A stretch of DNA of 16,208 nucleotides from Planctomycetota bacterium. GTDB lineage: Bacteria > Planctomycetota > Phycisphaerae > WQYP01. The translations under genes and the position numbers were made by a program. The stretch covers positions 1-16,208 of the forward strand of contig JAJZOA010000039.1 in NCBI GenBank assembly GCA_021852225.1, given 5' to 3'. The notes beneath the pieces are model-generated. The model worked only from the letters and a program-made list of their open reading frames with translations. It had not been told where the DNA came from and made no database searches. The first letter of the stretch is position 1, and the number at the start of each line of letters is the position of its first letter. This document shows, in pieces, positions 1 to 7,911 of the stretch.

Positions 1-484
1 GGCCGCCCGCTGAAAAGCCCGCCACGCCAACACGGTTCGGATTAATGTGCCATCGCCGGGCATTGGCACGGACAATTCGCACGGCCTGGCGCACATCTTG
101 TAGCGGCCATGGCACGCCGCCGGGGGGAAGGCCGCCTTGTGGCAGCCGGTAATTCAGGACAAAGGCCTGAATTCCCAGCGTATTAAGCCATTGGGCAATG
201 GCGTAGCCTTCATGCCGCACGGCTTCATAGACGTAACCGCCGCCAGGGCAAATGACCACGGCCGTACCATTGGCTTTGCCCGTCGGCAGAAGATACTCGG
301 TAATTGTCGGCCAGCGGTGCAGATTTCTGGCCCGCTGGTTCTGTGGTACTTTCAGATTTGGCCAGACGGGAATGACTTTGTTCGAGGGCGCCCGGTTCGC
401 CGCGGGCCATCCTGCCCGGGCTACCGACAGGGTGACGAGCGCCATCACCATTAACACGACTGCAATCGGGCTACGATATCGCAT
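1..484 (-). CDS. Secreted alpha/beta-hydrolase, esterase-like (3' part outside window)
   Basis: The first 161 codons are present; the gene runs off the left edge. The ATG at 484 follows a GGAGA ribosome-binding site at a good distance. Residues 1-24 form a signal peptide: a basic start (MRYR), a hydrophobic core, and an ARA-type cleavage site. The mature part shows PGGGY at residues 80-84, which matches the oxyanion-hole segment of the family. It then shows LNYRLP near 110-115 and ends in GFSAGG (156-161), the nucleophile elbow with Ser158. The order of these elements, and the HEGY and NPNRVGV stretches, resemble the acetyl-xylan-esterase-like / BD-FAE group of secreted carbohydrate esterases. 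The acid and His of the triad lie beyond the window. A periplasmic or secreted esterase acting on acylated polysaccharide is the likely role; the exact substrate cannot be read. It is divergent from the polyprenyl synthase. Confidence 0.87.
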   Translation of the reverse strand, partial: MRYRSPIAVVLMVMALVTLSVARAGWPAANRAPSNKVIPVWPNLKVPQNQRARNLHRWPTITEYLLPTGKANGTAVVICPGGGYVYEAVRHEGYAIAQWLNTLGIQAFVLNYRLPQGGLPPGGVPWPLQDVRQAVRIVRANARRWHINPNRVGVAGFSAGG

Positions 485-810
485 AAGGTGTCTCCGAGCG
501 AAATCCACAAAATCTGCCGACCGTACGTCCGCGTGTGACCGAGTGGCGTACGAGGAATGAACGTCATGGTAGTGCAAGCGAAAGTTTTTGCCACGGATTG
601 ATGTTGTGGCGTGGAATTTTCACACCGGTTGCGGGACGGGAGGTTGGCCGTTATTCTTCCGGCTGCAAAGTTGGGGAAATAAATATGATTGGACAAAGGT
701 ATCGCAGGTTTCTATACTTTCAGTAGGATTTGAATTTCCGGTTGGAGCCATCGCACGGAAGCGAGGGCAGAAAATTCCTCCGGTCTGTTTTGCGACTGCG
801 GAAACCTGCT
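485..810. other. Divergent intergenic region, 326 bases
   Basis: This stretch separates the minus-strand hydrolase from the plus-strand polyprenyl synthase. It contains the synthase promoter at 690-718. I see no convincing protein-coding frame, RNA gene or terminator in the rest. Overlapping short open frames here have no family resemblance. No strong promoter for the hydrolase stands out. Confidence 0.6.
690..718 (+). promoter_or_regulatory. Sigma70-type promoter of the polyprenyl synthase
   Basis: TGGACA (690-695) and TATACT (713-718) are separated by exactly 17 bases. Each differs from the consensus hexamer at one position. The expected transcription start, near 725, would leave a potential TTG start at 730 almost leaderless. 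It gives the ATG at 811 a leader of about 86 nt, which supports choosing 811. Confidence 0.65.
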
Positions 811-1824
811 ATGCCCACGCTTGCCGATGAAGCTATTTTGGCTGCAAATCTTGATCCGCATCTTGCCGCCGTCAATGATCTGTTTTGTACAGAATTAAGC
901 AGTGCCCTTCCACATGTTCAACAGTTGCTGACGCATGTGGGCCGGTTTCGCGGGAAAATGCTTCGTCCGGTGCTGGTTCTGCTGTCCGGGCAGGCGGTGC
1001 AAGCGTGCAATGCCGGTTCAGGCAGAATCGGCCACGCGCACATTACGCTGGCGGCAGTGGTGGAAATGGTGCACGTATCGACGCTGGTTCATGATGACAT
1101 TCTGGATAATGCCGAAGTGCGCCGGCGCGGGGCGACGATCAATTATCTGCATGGCAACGAGGCCGCGGTTCTGCTGGGCGATTTGCTGATCAGCCATGCC
1201 TTTCACCTGTGCAGCAGTCTTGAAAGCCAGGCCGCGTCGCGATTAATCGGACAGACGACCAATACTGTGTGCGAGGGTGAACTGACGCAGAATTTCAATC
1301 GGGGCAATTGGGCGCTCGATGAAGCCACCTATTTCGACATTATTTACCGCAAGACGGCCAGCCTTATAGAAACCTCCTGTCGACTTGGTGCCCGTGAGTC
1401 CGCAACTGCGGAAGAAGGGGATGGTCCGGCGGTGGAGGCGCTGGCCCGCTATGGACGGCTGATTGGCCTGGCATTTCAAATTGTCGATGACGTACTTGAT
1501 ATTGTGGGTACTCAATCCACCGTGGGAAAGTCGCTGGGAACGGATATTGAAAAAGGAAAACTCACCCTTCCGATGATTCATTTCCTGGCCCATGCCGCTC
1601 CATCGCACCGGGAACTGCTGATTGGGCTGCTGGAGTCCAATGAGCATGACCGTGTGGAACGTGTGCGCCAGCTTCTGATTCCCAGTGTCAGCATGGCCTA
1701 TGCCCGGCAGAAGGCGCAGAATCTGGTGGATGAGGCGATTGATTGTCTGGATATTCTGGCGGATTCAGCCGCCCGCCTGACCCTTATTCAGATGGCCCGG
1801 TTTGTGACTGCGCGCCAGGTTTAA
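811..1824 (+). CDS. Long-chain (E)-polyprenyl diphosphate synthase
   Basis: This enzyme condenses isopentenyl diphosphate onto an allylic primer to make a long isoprenoid diphosphate, used for quinone side chains or carrier lipids; it is a soluble or membrane-peripheral protein. The 337-residue product has the GK..RP substrate-binding motif (residues 48-53). It has the first Asp-rich motif DDILD (95-99) with RRRG (104-107) after it, and the second Asp-rich motif DDVLD (226-230) followed by GKSLGTD (239-245). The residues at -4 and -5 before the first motif are Thr and Ser. They are small rather than aromatic, which in this family favours long products (C30 or more) over geranyl or farnesyl diphosphate. 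An upstream TTG at 730 would add 27 residues, but the promoter position and family length favour the ATG at 811, despite a weak ribosome-binding site. IspB/HepT/SdsA-type subclass cannot be fixed from sequence alone. Confidence 0.93.
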   Translation: MPTLADEAILAANLDPHLAAVNDLFCTELSSALPHVQQLLTHVGRFRGKMLRPVLVLLSGQAVQACNAGSGRIGHAHITLAAVVEMVHVSTLVHDDILDNAEVRRRGATINYLHGNEAAVLLGDLLISHAFHLCSSLESQAASRLIGQTTNTVCEGELTQNFNRGNWALDEATYFDIIYRKTASLIETSCRLGARESATAEEGDGPAVEALARYGRLIGLAFQIVDDVLDIVGTQSTVGKSLGTDIEKGKLTLPMIHFLAHAAPSHRELLIGLLESNEHDRVERVRQLLIPSVSMAYARQKAQNLVDEAIDCLDILADSAARLTLIQMARFVTARQV

Positions 1825-2172
1825 GGACCTTGCATTCCGATCCAATAGGCTGACCATTGACGATATCCCGGTGGTGGTATCCCCATTCGTGGGTATCCAT
1901 TGAGGCGCGATAGCCGGAATATACATCGCCGGGGCTGTCTTTTCACATTGTTCCGATAAAATCATTGGTTTCTTGCGAGTCACAGCTCCCCCGATCTACC
2001 CTATACCCATAACCCTTCAATTTGTTATTGAACCAGTCCCAGGCGGGACGATACATGAACTGGTGCTTTCTGCCTTTCCGATATTGTGTCGGTTCGGCGG
2101 CAAATGCCGGCCCGCCAGGGGTTTATTACCGGTGATCCCTGAACGGCCTTTTTGGGACACTTGTCCGGGCAT

Positions 2173-2192
2173 TCCGCCCGCCAGCGGGCGGA
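2173..2192. repeat. GC-rich perfect stem-loop
   Basis: The arms TCCGCCCGC and GCGGGCGGA are perfectly complementary over nine bases around a two-base CA centre. In practice this is a stem of about eight pairs with a tight loop. No T-tract follows on either strand, so it is not a standard intrinsic terminator. It sits beside a second, similar hairpin. Confidence 0.7.
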
Positions 2193-2213
2193 TGATTCGC
2201 AGCCGGAACCCGA

Positions 2214-2238
2214 CGCGCGGCGGATGTTCCGCCGTGCG
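2214..2238. repeat. Second GC-rich stem-loop upstream of the DUF1444 gene
   Basis: Eleven-base arms (CGCGCGGCGGA and TCCGCCGTGCG) flank a TGT loop, with a single mismatch that would be a wobble in RNA. It shares the GGCGGA/TCCGCC core with the hairpin at 2173-2192 and ends 28 bases before the DUF1444 start codon. It may be a REP-like element, a transcript-stabilising structure, or part of the leader of that gene. Confidence 0.7.
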
Positions 2239-2266
2239 GGAATGATCGGATTGACAGTGTGAATAT

Positions 2267-3601
2267 ATGACAGAATGGAGATATGTAATTTCAACTGGAT
2301 TTGCGCTCCGCGTTCCCCCCGAATTTTCCGGTGAGTTGCTCAACGACCGGCAGATGCGATTAAGTGATAATGCGTTTCAGCATGCCATGGAACTTCAGCT
2401 TTTTCCGGAATATGCGGGTGGCGCAAGCGCGGAAAGCCAGGCGGGTAACACCATCGATCGCAAACAGGCAATACAGGATCTTAAACTGGCGCTGATGCGG
2501 AACATTCGTCGCAACCGTGGGGTTCGGCCCGTAGGCGATTGCCGTGAAATTGCCGGCACGCATCATCCCACGGTCTGCTGTGTGGCGATTGAACCCGCGG
2601 GCCTTGCCCCCACCTGGCTGCACAATATGCTTGGGCACAAACCCCTTATGCACTGGCGATTCTGGGCGGTGGGCTGTGGCGAAAGCTGGCTTCTGGCGAT
2701 CTGCCACGGACCGTCCGAAAGTATGGTGGACCTTCGCAATACACAGGACCGCATTATTTCCAGTGTTCGGCTGCTGCCCGCCACCGCCCAGATTCAGGGC
2801 AGTTTTATTAAGGCCGTAGCCCTGCAGGCTCGCGGGCTTTTTCCGGCCAAAGTGGTCGATGTCGTGGATGACCAGACTCTTTCGCTGGATGGTATTCGTA
2901 TCAATGTGACACCGTTGCTGCAGGATTTTCTTGGACATCCGCAGTCGCTGGACGCGGCCACGAAAAGTTTTCTGGATGATCTGCTTCTTAAACGAACGGA
3001 TGAGCGGACTCCATCCGAGGAATGGCAGACATTGCGTGAAAAAATTGTGCCGGTGCTTATGTCGGAAGATCAGATTACATCGGTCACACCGGACACTTTC
3101 ACCGAGGAATGGACCAACGGTCTGCTGGTATGCTATCGACTTGATCAGATCGATAATCTGGTGACACATGCGGACCGTCGCCGATGGGGCGTTGCGCCCA
3201 GTACGCTTCGCAAACAGGCGATGCTGAATCTGCATCGGCGCACGCGCAGTGTGGAGCTTGTCAGCGGGTCCTGCGATGACTGCCGCGTGGTCAGTTTTTC
3301 GGGGAAAGATGACCTGAATTCATCGCGCATTCTTCTGCCCAGCGTGCATGCCAAGCTGCACAGCCGGCTGGGGGATAATTTTCTGGTCGCCATGCCGGAC
3401 CGGGATACCTTGCTGGCGTTTAAAATTGAAAGTGCCGATCAGGTGGAAAAGTTTCGCCGTCAGGTTTCGGCCTGGTACGCTGAAACCAGCGATCCATTAT
3501 GTGAACAATTGATCCTGGTGACGCCGAACGGGGTCGTCGCGGAGGACTCGCCGACCATGAATTCCTGGCGACGGCGCCATGCCGAGGCCCTGGGGCAATA
3601 A
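2267..3601 (+). CDS. DUF1444 (YtpQ-like) family protein with N-terminal extension
   Basis: A 444-residue protein whose C-terminal half, about residues 175-425, resembles DUF1444 (Bacillus YtpQ). It has the segment CYRLDQIDNLVT followed by a short helix with W and R, then SSRILLP (352-358) and GDNFLVAMPDRD (369-380), the family's paired landmarks. DUF1444 has no established biochemical function. The first 160 or so residues are not part of the usual DUF1444 protein, which is around 270 residues. They look like a separate globular domain, with W- and C-rich strands at 126-150, that I cannot assign. No signal peptide or membrane segment is visible, so it is probably cytoplasmic. The ATG at 2267 is the first in frame after a TGA at 2252-2254, and it lacks a good ribosome-binding site. 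The next in-frame ATG is codon 30. It stands alone on its strand and converges with the transglutaminase-like gene. Confidence 0.8.
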   Translation: MTEWRYVISTGFALRVPPEFSGELLNDRQMRLSDNAFQHAMELQLFPEYAGGASAESQAGNTIDRKQAIQDLKLALMRNIRRNRGVRPVGDCREIAGTHHPTVCCVAIEPAGLAPTWLHNMLGHKPLMHWRFWAVGCGESWLLAICHGPSESMVDLRNTQDRIISSVRLLPATAQIQGSFIKAVALQARGLFPAKVVDVVDDQTLSLDGIRINVTPLLQDFLGHPQSLDAATKSFLDDLLLKRTDERTPSEEWQTLREKIVPVLMSEDQITSVTPDTFTEEWTNGLLVCYRLDQIDNLVTHADRRRWGVAPSTLRKQAMLNLHRRTRSVELVSGSCDDCRVVSFSGKDDLNSSRILLPSVHAKLHSRLGDNFLVAMPDRDTLLAFKIESADQVEKFRRQVSAWYAETSDPLCEQLILVTPNGVVAEDSPTMNSWRRRHAEALGQ

Positions 3602-3701
3602 TCCGCTTCGCCGCGCCAACGGTTCGCGGGATCAGTTCTGGTCCAAATCATCAGCTGCTGTTTTCAACAATCCTTGGCTTGGGAGGCAACGTGATTTTCA
3701 G

Positions 3702-4529
3702 CTAAACCTGATGCGTCCACACCTTAAAGCTTTTAAGGGTGGTCAACCCAAACGAGGTTGTCAGGGCCGCATCACTGGCATCGTGCCCGTAGGCCATGGC
3801 GATTCTTCCGATGCGCGGGGTGTTGTGCCGGGCATCGAATGTATACCATCTGTTGGAAAGATAAACTTCAAACCAGGCGGAAAAGTCCATGGGTGCCGGG
3901 TCGGCCGGTACGCCAATATCTCCCAGGTAACCGGTGGCATAACGAGTCGGAATTCCCAGGCATTTGCACAGAGTTATGGCCAGATGGGTGAAGTCCCGGC
4001 AGACACCTTTGCGTTCGACAAATACATCATACGCCGACATGGTATTGCGGGCGAATTGATATCCGAATTGAATGTGTTGGTGCACAAAATTGCAGACCGC
4101 CTGCACGCGCGGATAGCCGGGTGGGAGGGATCCGAACGTCTGCCAGGCGAAATTCATGAGTTTGTCCACCTCGCAATAGCGGGATGCCAGCAGAAATGGA
4201 AGTTTATCCACCGGCAATTCATGTATCGGATGCTGCGTGGCTGAATGGTCCACAAGATCCGCGCGACCATCCACTTCAACCACGGCATCATTGCTTAATC
4301 GAAGAAGGCCCGGTGCGGCAAGAAATCGCATGGCCTGATTGCCGAATTGATCCAGAAAAATCTGGGCCGAGGCGGCCGGATGTGCTTGCACCTGTTCGTT
4401 TTGAATAAAATGATACTGACAGGGCCGCACATGAAGCAGAAGCAGCATGGGTGTGAAGCCCGTAAGCTCAAACGAAATGTCGTAACCAATGCGGATCAGC
4501 AAAATATGCCGCCTTTCCAAGATTTTCAT
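3702..4529 (-). CDS. Transglutaminase-like cysteine peptidase-fold protein (COG1305 type)
   Basis: A 275-residue protein with the N-terminal beta domain typical of bacterial transglutaminase-like proteins (IRIGYDISFEL at 12-22) and a C-terminal core. The nucleophile is Cys177 in GVCRDFTHLA, and WYTFDARHN (228-236) gives the Asp and His region. The segment that in many relatives reads HAW.E reads SAWFEVY here (218-224). So either His235 serves instead, or this subfamily differs; I cannot decide. The family hydrolyses or cross-links peptide amide bonds and is often encoded near peptidoglycan- or amidoligase-type genes, but none is adjacent here. The ATG at 4529 is chosen over the in-frame 4601 because of the GGTGG-type ribosome-binding site and because relatives begin near the IRIGYDI strand. 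No signal peptide is apparent. Confidence 0.9.
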   Translation of the reverse strand: MKILERRHILLIRIGYDISFELTGFTPMLLLLHVRPCQYHFIQNEQVQAHPAASAQIFLDQFGNQAMRFLAAPGLLRLSNDAVVEVDGRADLVDHSATQHPIHELPVDKLPFLLASRYCEVDKLMNFAWQTFGSLPPGYPRVQAVCNFVHQHIQFGYQFARNTMSAYDVFVERKGVCRDFTHLAITLCKCLGIPTRYATGYLGDIGVPADPAPMDFSAWFEVYLSNRWYTFDARHNTPRIGRIAMAYGHDASDAALTTSFGLTTLKSFKVWTHQV

Positions 4530-4892
4530 TTCGTTCCACCACCTGCAATTTACCCTATTTGGCTGTTGCTGACAATAAGCCGTAACTATTGATGCGGCCA
4601 ATTTTCGTGGCCAAGACCCAAAACCCGCTGTGCAGGTGTAAACGGGCAGCCAAAGGAGTGTCGCTCAAGCCGCGATGGGCCAACGCGACTTAACGCCATT
4701 TCGTCATAACGGGGGGTTGGTTGGGTCTGGTGCGTGAATGCGGGCTGATTCGCTTCGTTACGTCTGGACGTGTGTCATGGCTTGTAAGAATATAAACCCA
4801 GTTCCGAAACAGGCCCGCTCCGAAATGGCGGGCGAACCACCACCGACAGAATTCCTGGTTGCTGGTTTCATCTGTCCGCCCTAAGGAGACAA
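4530..4892. other. Intergenic region between two minus-strand genes, 363 bases
   Basis: It contains the putative promoter of the transglutaminase-like gene (4547-4575). It also holds a small hairpin with arms GGCCA/TGGCC near 4597-4613 and a six-base stem GCCCGC/GCGGGC at 4813-4833. The second stem lies 60-80 bases downstream of the desaturase stop, with only a weak T-run after it. That makes it a poor terminator candidate. No coding frame is convincing. Confidence 0.5.
4547..4575 (-). promoter_or_regulatory. Possible promoter of the transglutaminase-like gene
   Basis: Read on the minus strand, TTGTCA (4575-4570) and TAAATT (4552-4547) are 17 bases apart, and the -10 element lies 17 bases before the ATG at 4529. 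The -35 is good and the -10 is fair. The leader would be only about ten nucleotides. Confidence 0.4.
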
Positions 4893-5891
4893 TCAAACCT
4901 TGCGGTCGTAAATCCAACTGAATTCCACCGCTGGCTGGCGCAACTGGAACGCCGCAATTTCATCAGCATGTGACAGATACCGTTTACACAGCCGACAAAG
5001 ATATTCCTGGGCGCGGGCGGCATTGCCTGTGACGCTTTGTGCGGCAATATCCCAGGTTTTGACCAGGTGGTCGATAATGGCCGCGTAATCATGCACCGTG
5101 TAAACGCCCATGCGTTGGGCCACAATGGCAAAGTGATCAAAAAGAGAGGGGTCTTTGCCGTCGTACATCAGTCGGCCGGGCATGGCGATCAAGCCTCGCA
5201 TCATTTCGCGGAAGGCCAGAATACAGCCAGAGGGGTCCACTTTCATGGCTTCACCGAAGGCGCGGGTGTAAAAATTTTCATGACGGGCTTCGTCACCCGC
5301 AATACGTCGGCAGATATTGGAAAGATTCGCATCGCCTTGCGTCCCGGCGATTTTGGCGACGTTAAAATGCGATACCTTTGTTGCGCGTTCCTGGAACGCG
5401 GTATAGACGAGTCCGTTATATGGGTCGGGGTAGGCCTTGGGGTTAAAACCGCTGGCAATAAGATTCTGGATCGTAATTTCAATGCTCCGCATATTCACGC
5501 GGCCGGTCAGGCGCAGATAGGCGTTAAGCAGATCTCCATGGCGATTTTCTTCCGCGGTCCATCCTCGCAGCCATTTGGCCCAGGCTTTGGGATTGTTTCC
5601 TTCGTAATCGCGGGCGATTAAATTCAGTGATACGGAATAGCTGGGAAGAGCCTCTTCCGTAACCATATCGCCAACCAGTACCACCAGAGCTTCGTCGGAT
5701 ATTTCAATGGCCATGGCGCGGAAGTCAGCAAGTTCTTTGATCCAGTTTTCTTTGGTTAAATCAGGCAGGTAATCGTCGGGTTGCCAGGCGTCTTGAATCG
5801 GCAGAAGAAGGCTCAGGTTTTCGTTAACCCAGGGTTCAAGATTCTCCAGAATCTCGAGGTGTTCCATGCAGGTGCGATCCAATGAAATCAT
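4893..5891 (-). CDS. Acyl-[acyl-carrier-protein] desaturase (soluble, plant type)
   Basis: This diiron enzyme introduces a cis double bond into acyl-ACP using O2 and reduced ferredoxin, giving unsaturated fatty acids for membrane lipids. All expected iron ligands are present. The first Glu is in the TEEALPSY stretch (78-85), and Glu115 and His118 are in AEENRHGD. Glu168 is in FQERATKVSH, and Glu201 and His204 are in DEARHE. Further family landmarks are LMYDGKDPSLFDHF (241-254) and QRMGVYTVHDYA (259-270). Length (332 residues) is normal for the bacterial and plastid family without a transit peptide. The ATG at 5891 is preferred over an in-frame TTG at 5960, because the promoter at 5967-5995 would start transcription at about 5960. 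No ferredoxin gene is adjacent. The gene is transcribed away from waaA. Confidence 0.95.
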   Translation of the reverse strand: MISLDRTCMEHLEILENLEPWVNENLSLLLPIQDAWQPDDYLPDLTKENWIKELADFRAMAIEISDEALVVLVGDMVTEEALPSYSVSLNLIARDYEGNNPKAWAKWLRGWTAEENRHGDLLNAYLRLTGRVNMRSIEITIQNLIASGFNPKAYPDPYNGLVYTAFQERATKVSHFNVAKIAGTQGDANLSNICRRIAGDEARHENFYTRAFGEAMKVDPSGCILAFREMMRGLIAMPGRLMYDGKDPSLFDHFAIVAQRMGVYTVHDYAAIIDHLVKTWDIAAQSVTGNAARAQEYLCRLCKRYLSHADEIAAFQLRQPAVEFSWIYDRKV

Positions 5892-5966
5892 GTAAGCACC
5901 AATAAGTCCAGTCTTTATAAAGCGCAATCGGCGTAAGGGATGTAAATTGTGTCCCAGCAACTAGTC

Positions 5967-5995
5967 AGTATGCGCAATTTTGATTGTTTTGTCAA
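5967..5995 (-). promoter_or_regulatory. Sigma70-type promoter of the acyl-ACP desaturase
   Basis: A perfect TTGACA (minus strand, 5995-5990) and CATACT (5972-5967) are separated by exactly 17 bases of AT-rich spacer. The predicted start near 5960 gives a leader of about 70 nt to the ATG at 5891. The whole desaturase-waaA divergent gap is only 287 bases, so both genes are controlled from it. Confidence 0.65.
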
Positions 5996-6178
5996 ATATT
6001 CAGCCATACTATTTTCATCCGCACCCGGTGCTGCCGGCGGTGTCTGATTATTTTCATTCGATATTCGCGCATAATCCTGCAAAACCGCGGCCGGTTGTAT
6101 TGGCACAACGGCGTTCAGCGGATTTTCACTTTTCGGGCAGATGCAACTTCCGCGGGCTGGTCTTATGATGCCAGCCTT

Positions 6179-7525
6179 ATGTCTTGGATGCTCAACATCA
6201 TTTATCTGCTCGGCCTGATTCTAGGCTCTCCGTTTCTGCTGTATAAAAGCTGCCGCACAGGCAAATACCGCCATGGTTGGGCCGGTCGGCTTGGCTGTCT
6301 TGATTCGATCGCCATCGAAAAGCTCAAAGTTCCCGCGGGTCAAGCCGCACCCAGGCGAATTCTCCTGCATTGTGTTTCTGTGGGTGAATTGCTTTCGATG
6401 GGGCGGCTGATAGAGGAATTACTGGCTGCGGATGTGGGATTGCAGATTGTTGTTTCCACCACAACGGATACCGGCATGGCCCGCGCGCTGGCCATCTACG
6501 GCCAATCGCCCGATGCTCGCGTAGTTCCGGTGCGCTTTCCATTGGATATAAGCTTTGCGGTAAATCGGTTTTTGGAGACGGTCCAGCCGCAGTTCATTGT
6601 GCTTGTCGAATTGGAAACCTGGCCGAATTTTATATTTGCCGCGCATCGTCGCGGTATTTCAGTGCAAATAATTAACGGACGACTGACAGAAAAATCCTTT
6701 CGTCGCTACCGGTTGGTGCGACCGCTGGTGGCGGCGATGTTTGCGCGGGTGGCGAAGTTTGGCGTGCAGACTCAGGCCATCGCCGAGCGGTTTACCGCCC
6801 TCGGTGCCCCTGCCGATCGCGTGGAAATCATTCCGACCGTGAAATATGATGCGGCAGATTTTTCAGATCAGATTCCCGGATCGCGGGAAATGGCTATTGC
6901 AATAGGCGTTCAAGACCACCATCAGGTGTTGGCCTGCGGTTCCACCGGTCCGGGCGAGGAATATCCTCTGCTGGATATGTATCAGGCGATGTCTAAAGAT
7001 TATCCGGATTTGCGATTGGCCATTGCGCCGCGTAAGCCCGAAGTTGTGGCCGCGGTTCATGCGGCTATAGAGGCCCGCGGTTTCAAGGTAATTCGTCGTT
7101 CAGAGCGGCCGGATGGCACCGTCGGCCCGGCCTTGGCCGCAACGGATATTGTTCTGCTTGATACGATGGGTGAACTGAAAAAACTGTATGGTCTGGCGTT
7201 CGGAATTTTTTCCGGACGGTCGCTGGTGAGGCTTGGCGGCAGCGATATGATTGAGGCCGCAGCGCTGGCCAAACCGGTCTGTTTCGGGCCCCACACATTT
7301 AATTTCGCAGAAGCGGTTGAGGCGTTGCTCGCGGCCCAGGCGGCTGTGCGGGTGCATGACGCCGCATCACTTGCAAGCGCGGTCCGCCAATGGCTTCAGG
7401 ATGCCGCAGGGGCACGGGAAATGGGACTTCGCGGTCGCACCTGCCTGCTGCGGATGCGCGGATCCACCCACCGTTACGCCAGCGATATTCTGGCTGCGGT
7501 GAACGGGCTGTCTTCCCGCGATTGA
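6179..7525 (+). CDS. waaA: 3-deoxy-D-manno-octulosonic acid (Kdo) transferase
   Basis: WaaA (KdtA) transfers Kdo from CMP-Kdo to lipid A precursor at the inner face of the cytoplasmic membrane, the first step of LPS core assembly. The 448-residue product begins with a hydrophobic anchor (residues 5-22) followed by TGKYRHGWAGRLG, the usual N-terminus. Other family landmarks are HCVSVGE (64-70, with the catalytic-base Glu), STTTDTG (93-99), FPLDISFAVNRF and ELETWPN (144-150). NGRLTEKSF, GSTGPGEE (254-261), DTMGEL (328-333) and FGPHTFNF (369-376) complete the pattern. The motif usually written GGHN..E reads GGSDMIEAA here, so two generally conserved residues differ. The start at 6179 is chosen from family alignment. 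The nine-base-later ATG at 6188 is equally possible, and an upstream in-frame start at 5984 would precede the promoter-like region and lacks family similarity. The presence of this gene implies a Kdo-containing outer membrane glycolipid. Confidence 0.94.
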   Translation: MSWMLNIIYLLGLILGSPFLLYKSCRTGKYRHGWAGRLGCLDSIAIEKLKVPAGQAAPRRILLHCVSVGELLSMGRLIEELLAADVGLQIVVSTTTDTGMARALAIYGQSPDARVVPVRFPLDISFAVNRFLETVQPQFIVLVELETWPNFIFAAHRRGISVQIINGRLTEKSFRRYRLVRPLVAAMFARVAKFGVQTQAIAERFTALGAPADRVEIIPTVKYDAADFSDQIPGSREMAIAIGVQDHHQVLACGSTGPGEEYPLLDMYQAMSKDYPDLRLAIAPRKPEVVAAVHAAIEARGFKVIRRSERPDGTVGPALAATDIVLLDTMGELKKLYGLAFGIFSGRSLVRLGGSDMIEAAALAKPVCFGPHTFNFAEAVEALLAAQAAVRVHDAASLASAVRQWLQDAAGAREMGLRGRTCLLRMRGSTHRYASDILAAVNGLSSRD

Positions 7526-7911
7526 TCCGGACGGCAGGTACCGGATTGTTGCTGAATTTCACGGATGCGAAGTGGCGGGAAACTTGGCACAAGTGCTGGG
7601 GGCGGAATGACGGTTGTCATGCTGGGCCGACACCCTGACAGACCGATTATGTCAATAATTCTTGCCACGACTTGCCGTTGAAATAACGGAACGCTGATGA
7701 CCGGTGGTACACACCGCATTTCGGCAAGCGGGTGGCCATCTCTTTACAATAGCGGGCATACCTCCCATGCGTTGCAATGTCATAATTCAAGTTGCATCTG
7801 GCACGCTCGGCGGGTATTTTATTCAGTGAGTTTGCTGCCTAATGGTCAAAATCCAAGCTCGGTGCGGACGCGTTCGCTGGTGACACTTTTATCCCTTTGG
7901 GGAGATCGCCC
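7526..7911. other. Intergenic region, 386 bases, with a weak promoter candidate
   Basis: No coding frame here is convincing. Just after the waaA stop lies an inverted repeat with arms ATCCGG (7525-7530) and CCGGAT (7541-7546), without a good T-tract. A second one has arms ATGAC/GTCAT (7607-7620). TCGGCA (7721-7726) and TACAAT (7745-7750), 18 bases apart, are the best promoter candidate for the secreted pair and would leave a leader of about 155 nt. Confidence 0.4.

Larger units (their letters stand above)
1825..2266. other. Intergenic region with stem-loops, 442 bases
   Basis: No supported gene lies here. The right third holds two strong GC-rich hairpins, listed separately. The minus strand has short frames that read somewhat protein-like: near 1835-2085, interrupted by a TGA at about 1945, and near 2170-2235. 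They have no start and no convincing family match, so I treat them as chance or decayed sequence. No clear terminator for the polyprenyl synthase was found. Confidence 0.5.

Noticed and set aside
1835..2085. Minus-strand frame reading protein-like (HQFMYRPAWDWF, YSGYRASMDTHEWGYHH)
   Set aside because: It is cut by a TGA near 1945, has stop codons close upstream, has no ribosome-binding site and matches no family I know. I left it as intergenic.
2017..2343. Minus-strand open frame of 108 codons ending in a GFRLRIIRP-like segment
   Set aside because: The segment faintly resembles the end of formylglycine-generating-enzyme-like domains, but it is about 20 residues. It overlaps hairpins and the DUF1444 start, and nothing else of such a protein is present.
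2360..3235. Long minus-strand open frame of 291 codons
   Set aside because: It lies fully opposite the DUF1444 gene, has a Cys/His/Arg-rich composition typical of antisense frames and no family resemblance.
3725..3745. Inverted repeat CCTTAAA/TTTTAAGG that could be a terminator
   Set aside because: It is inside the 3' end of the transglutaminase-like coding sequence and has no following T-tract, so it looks incidental.
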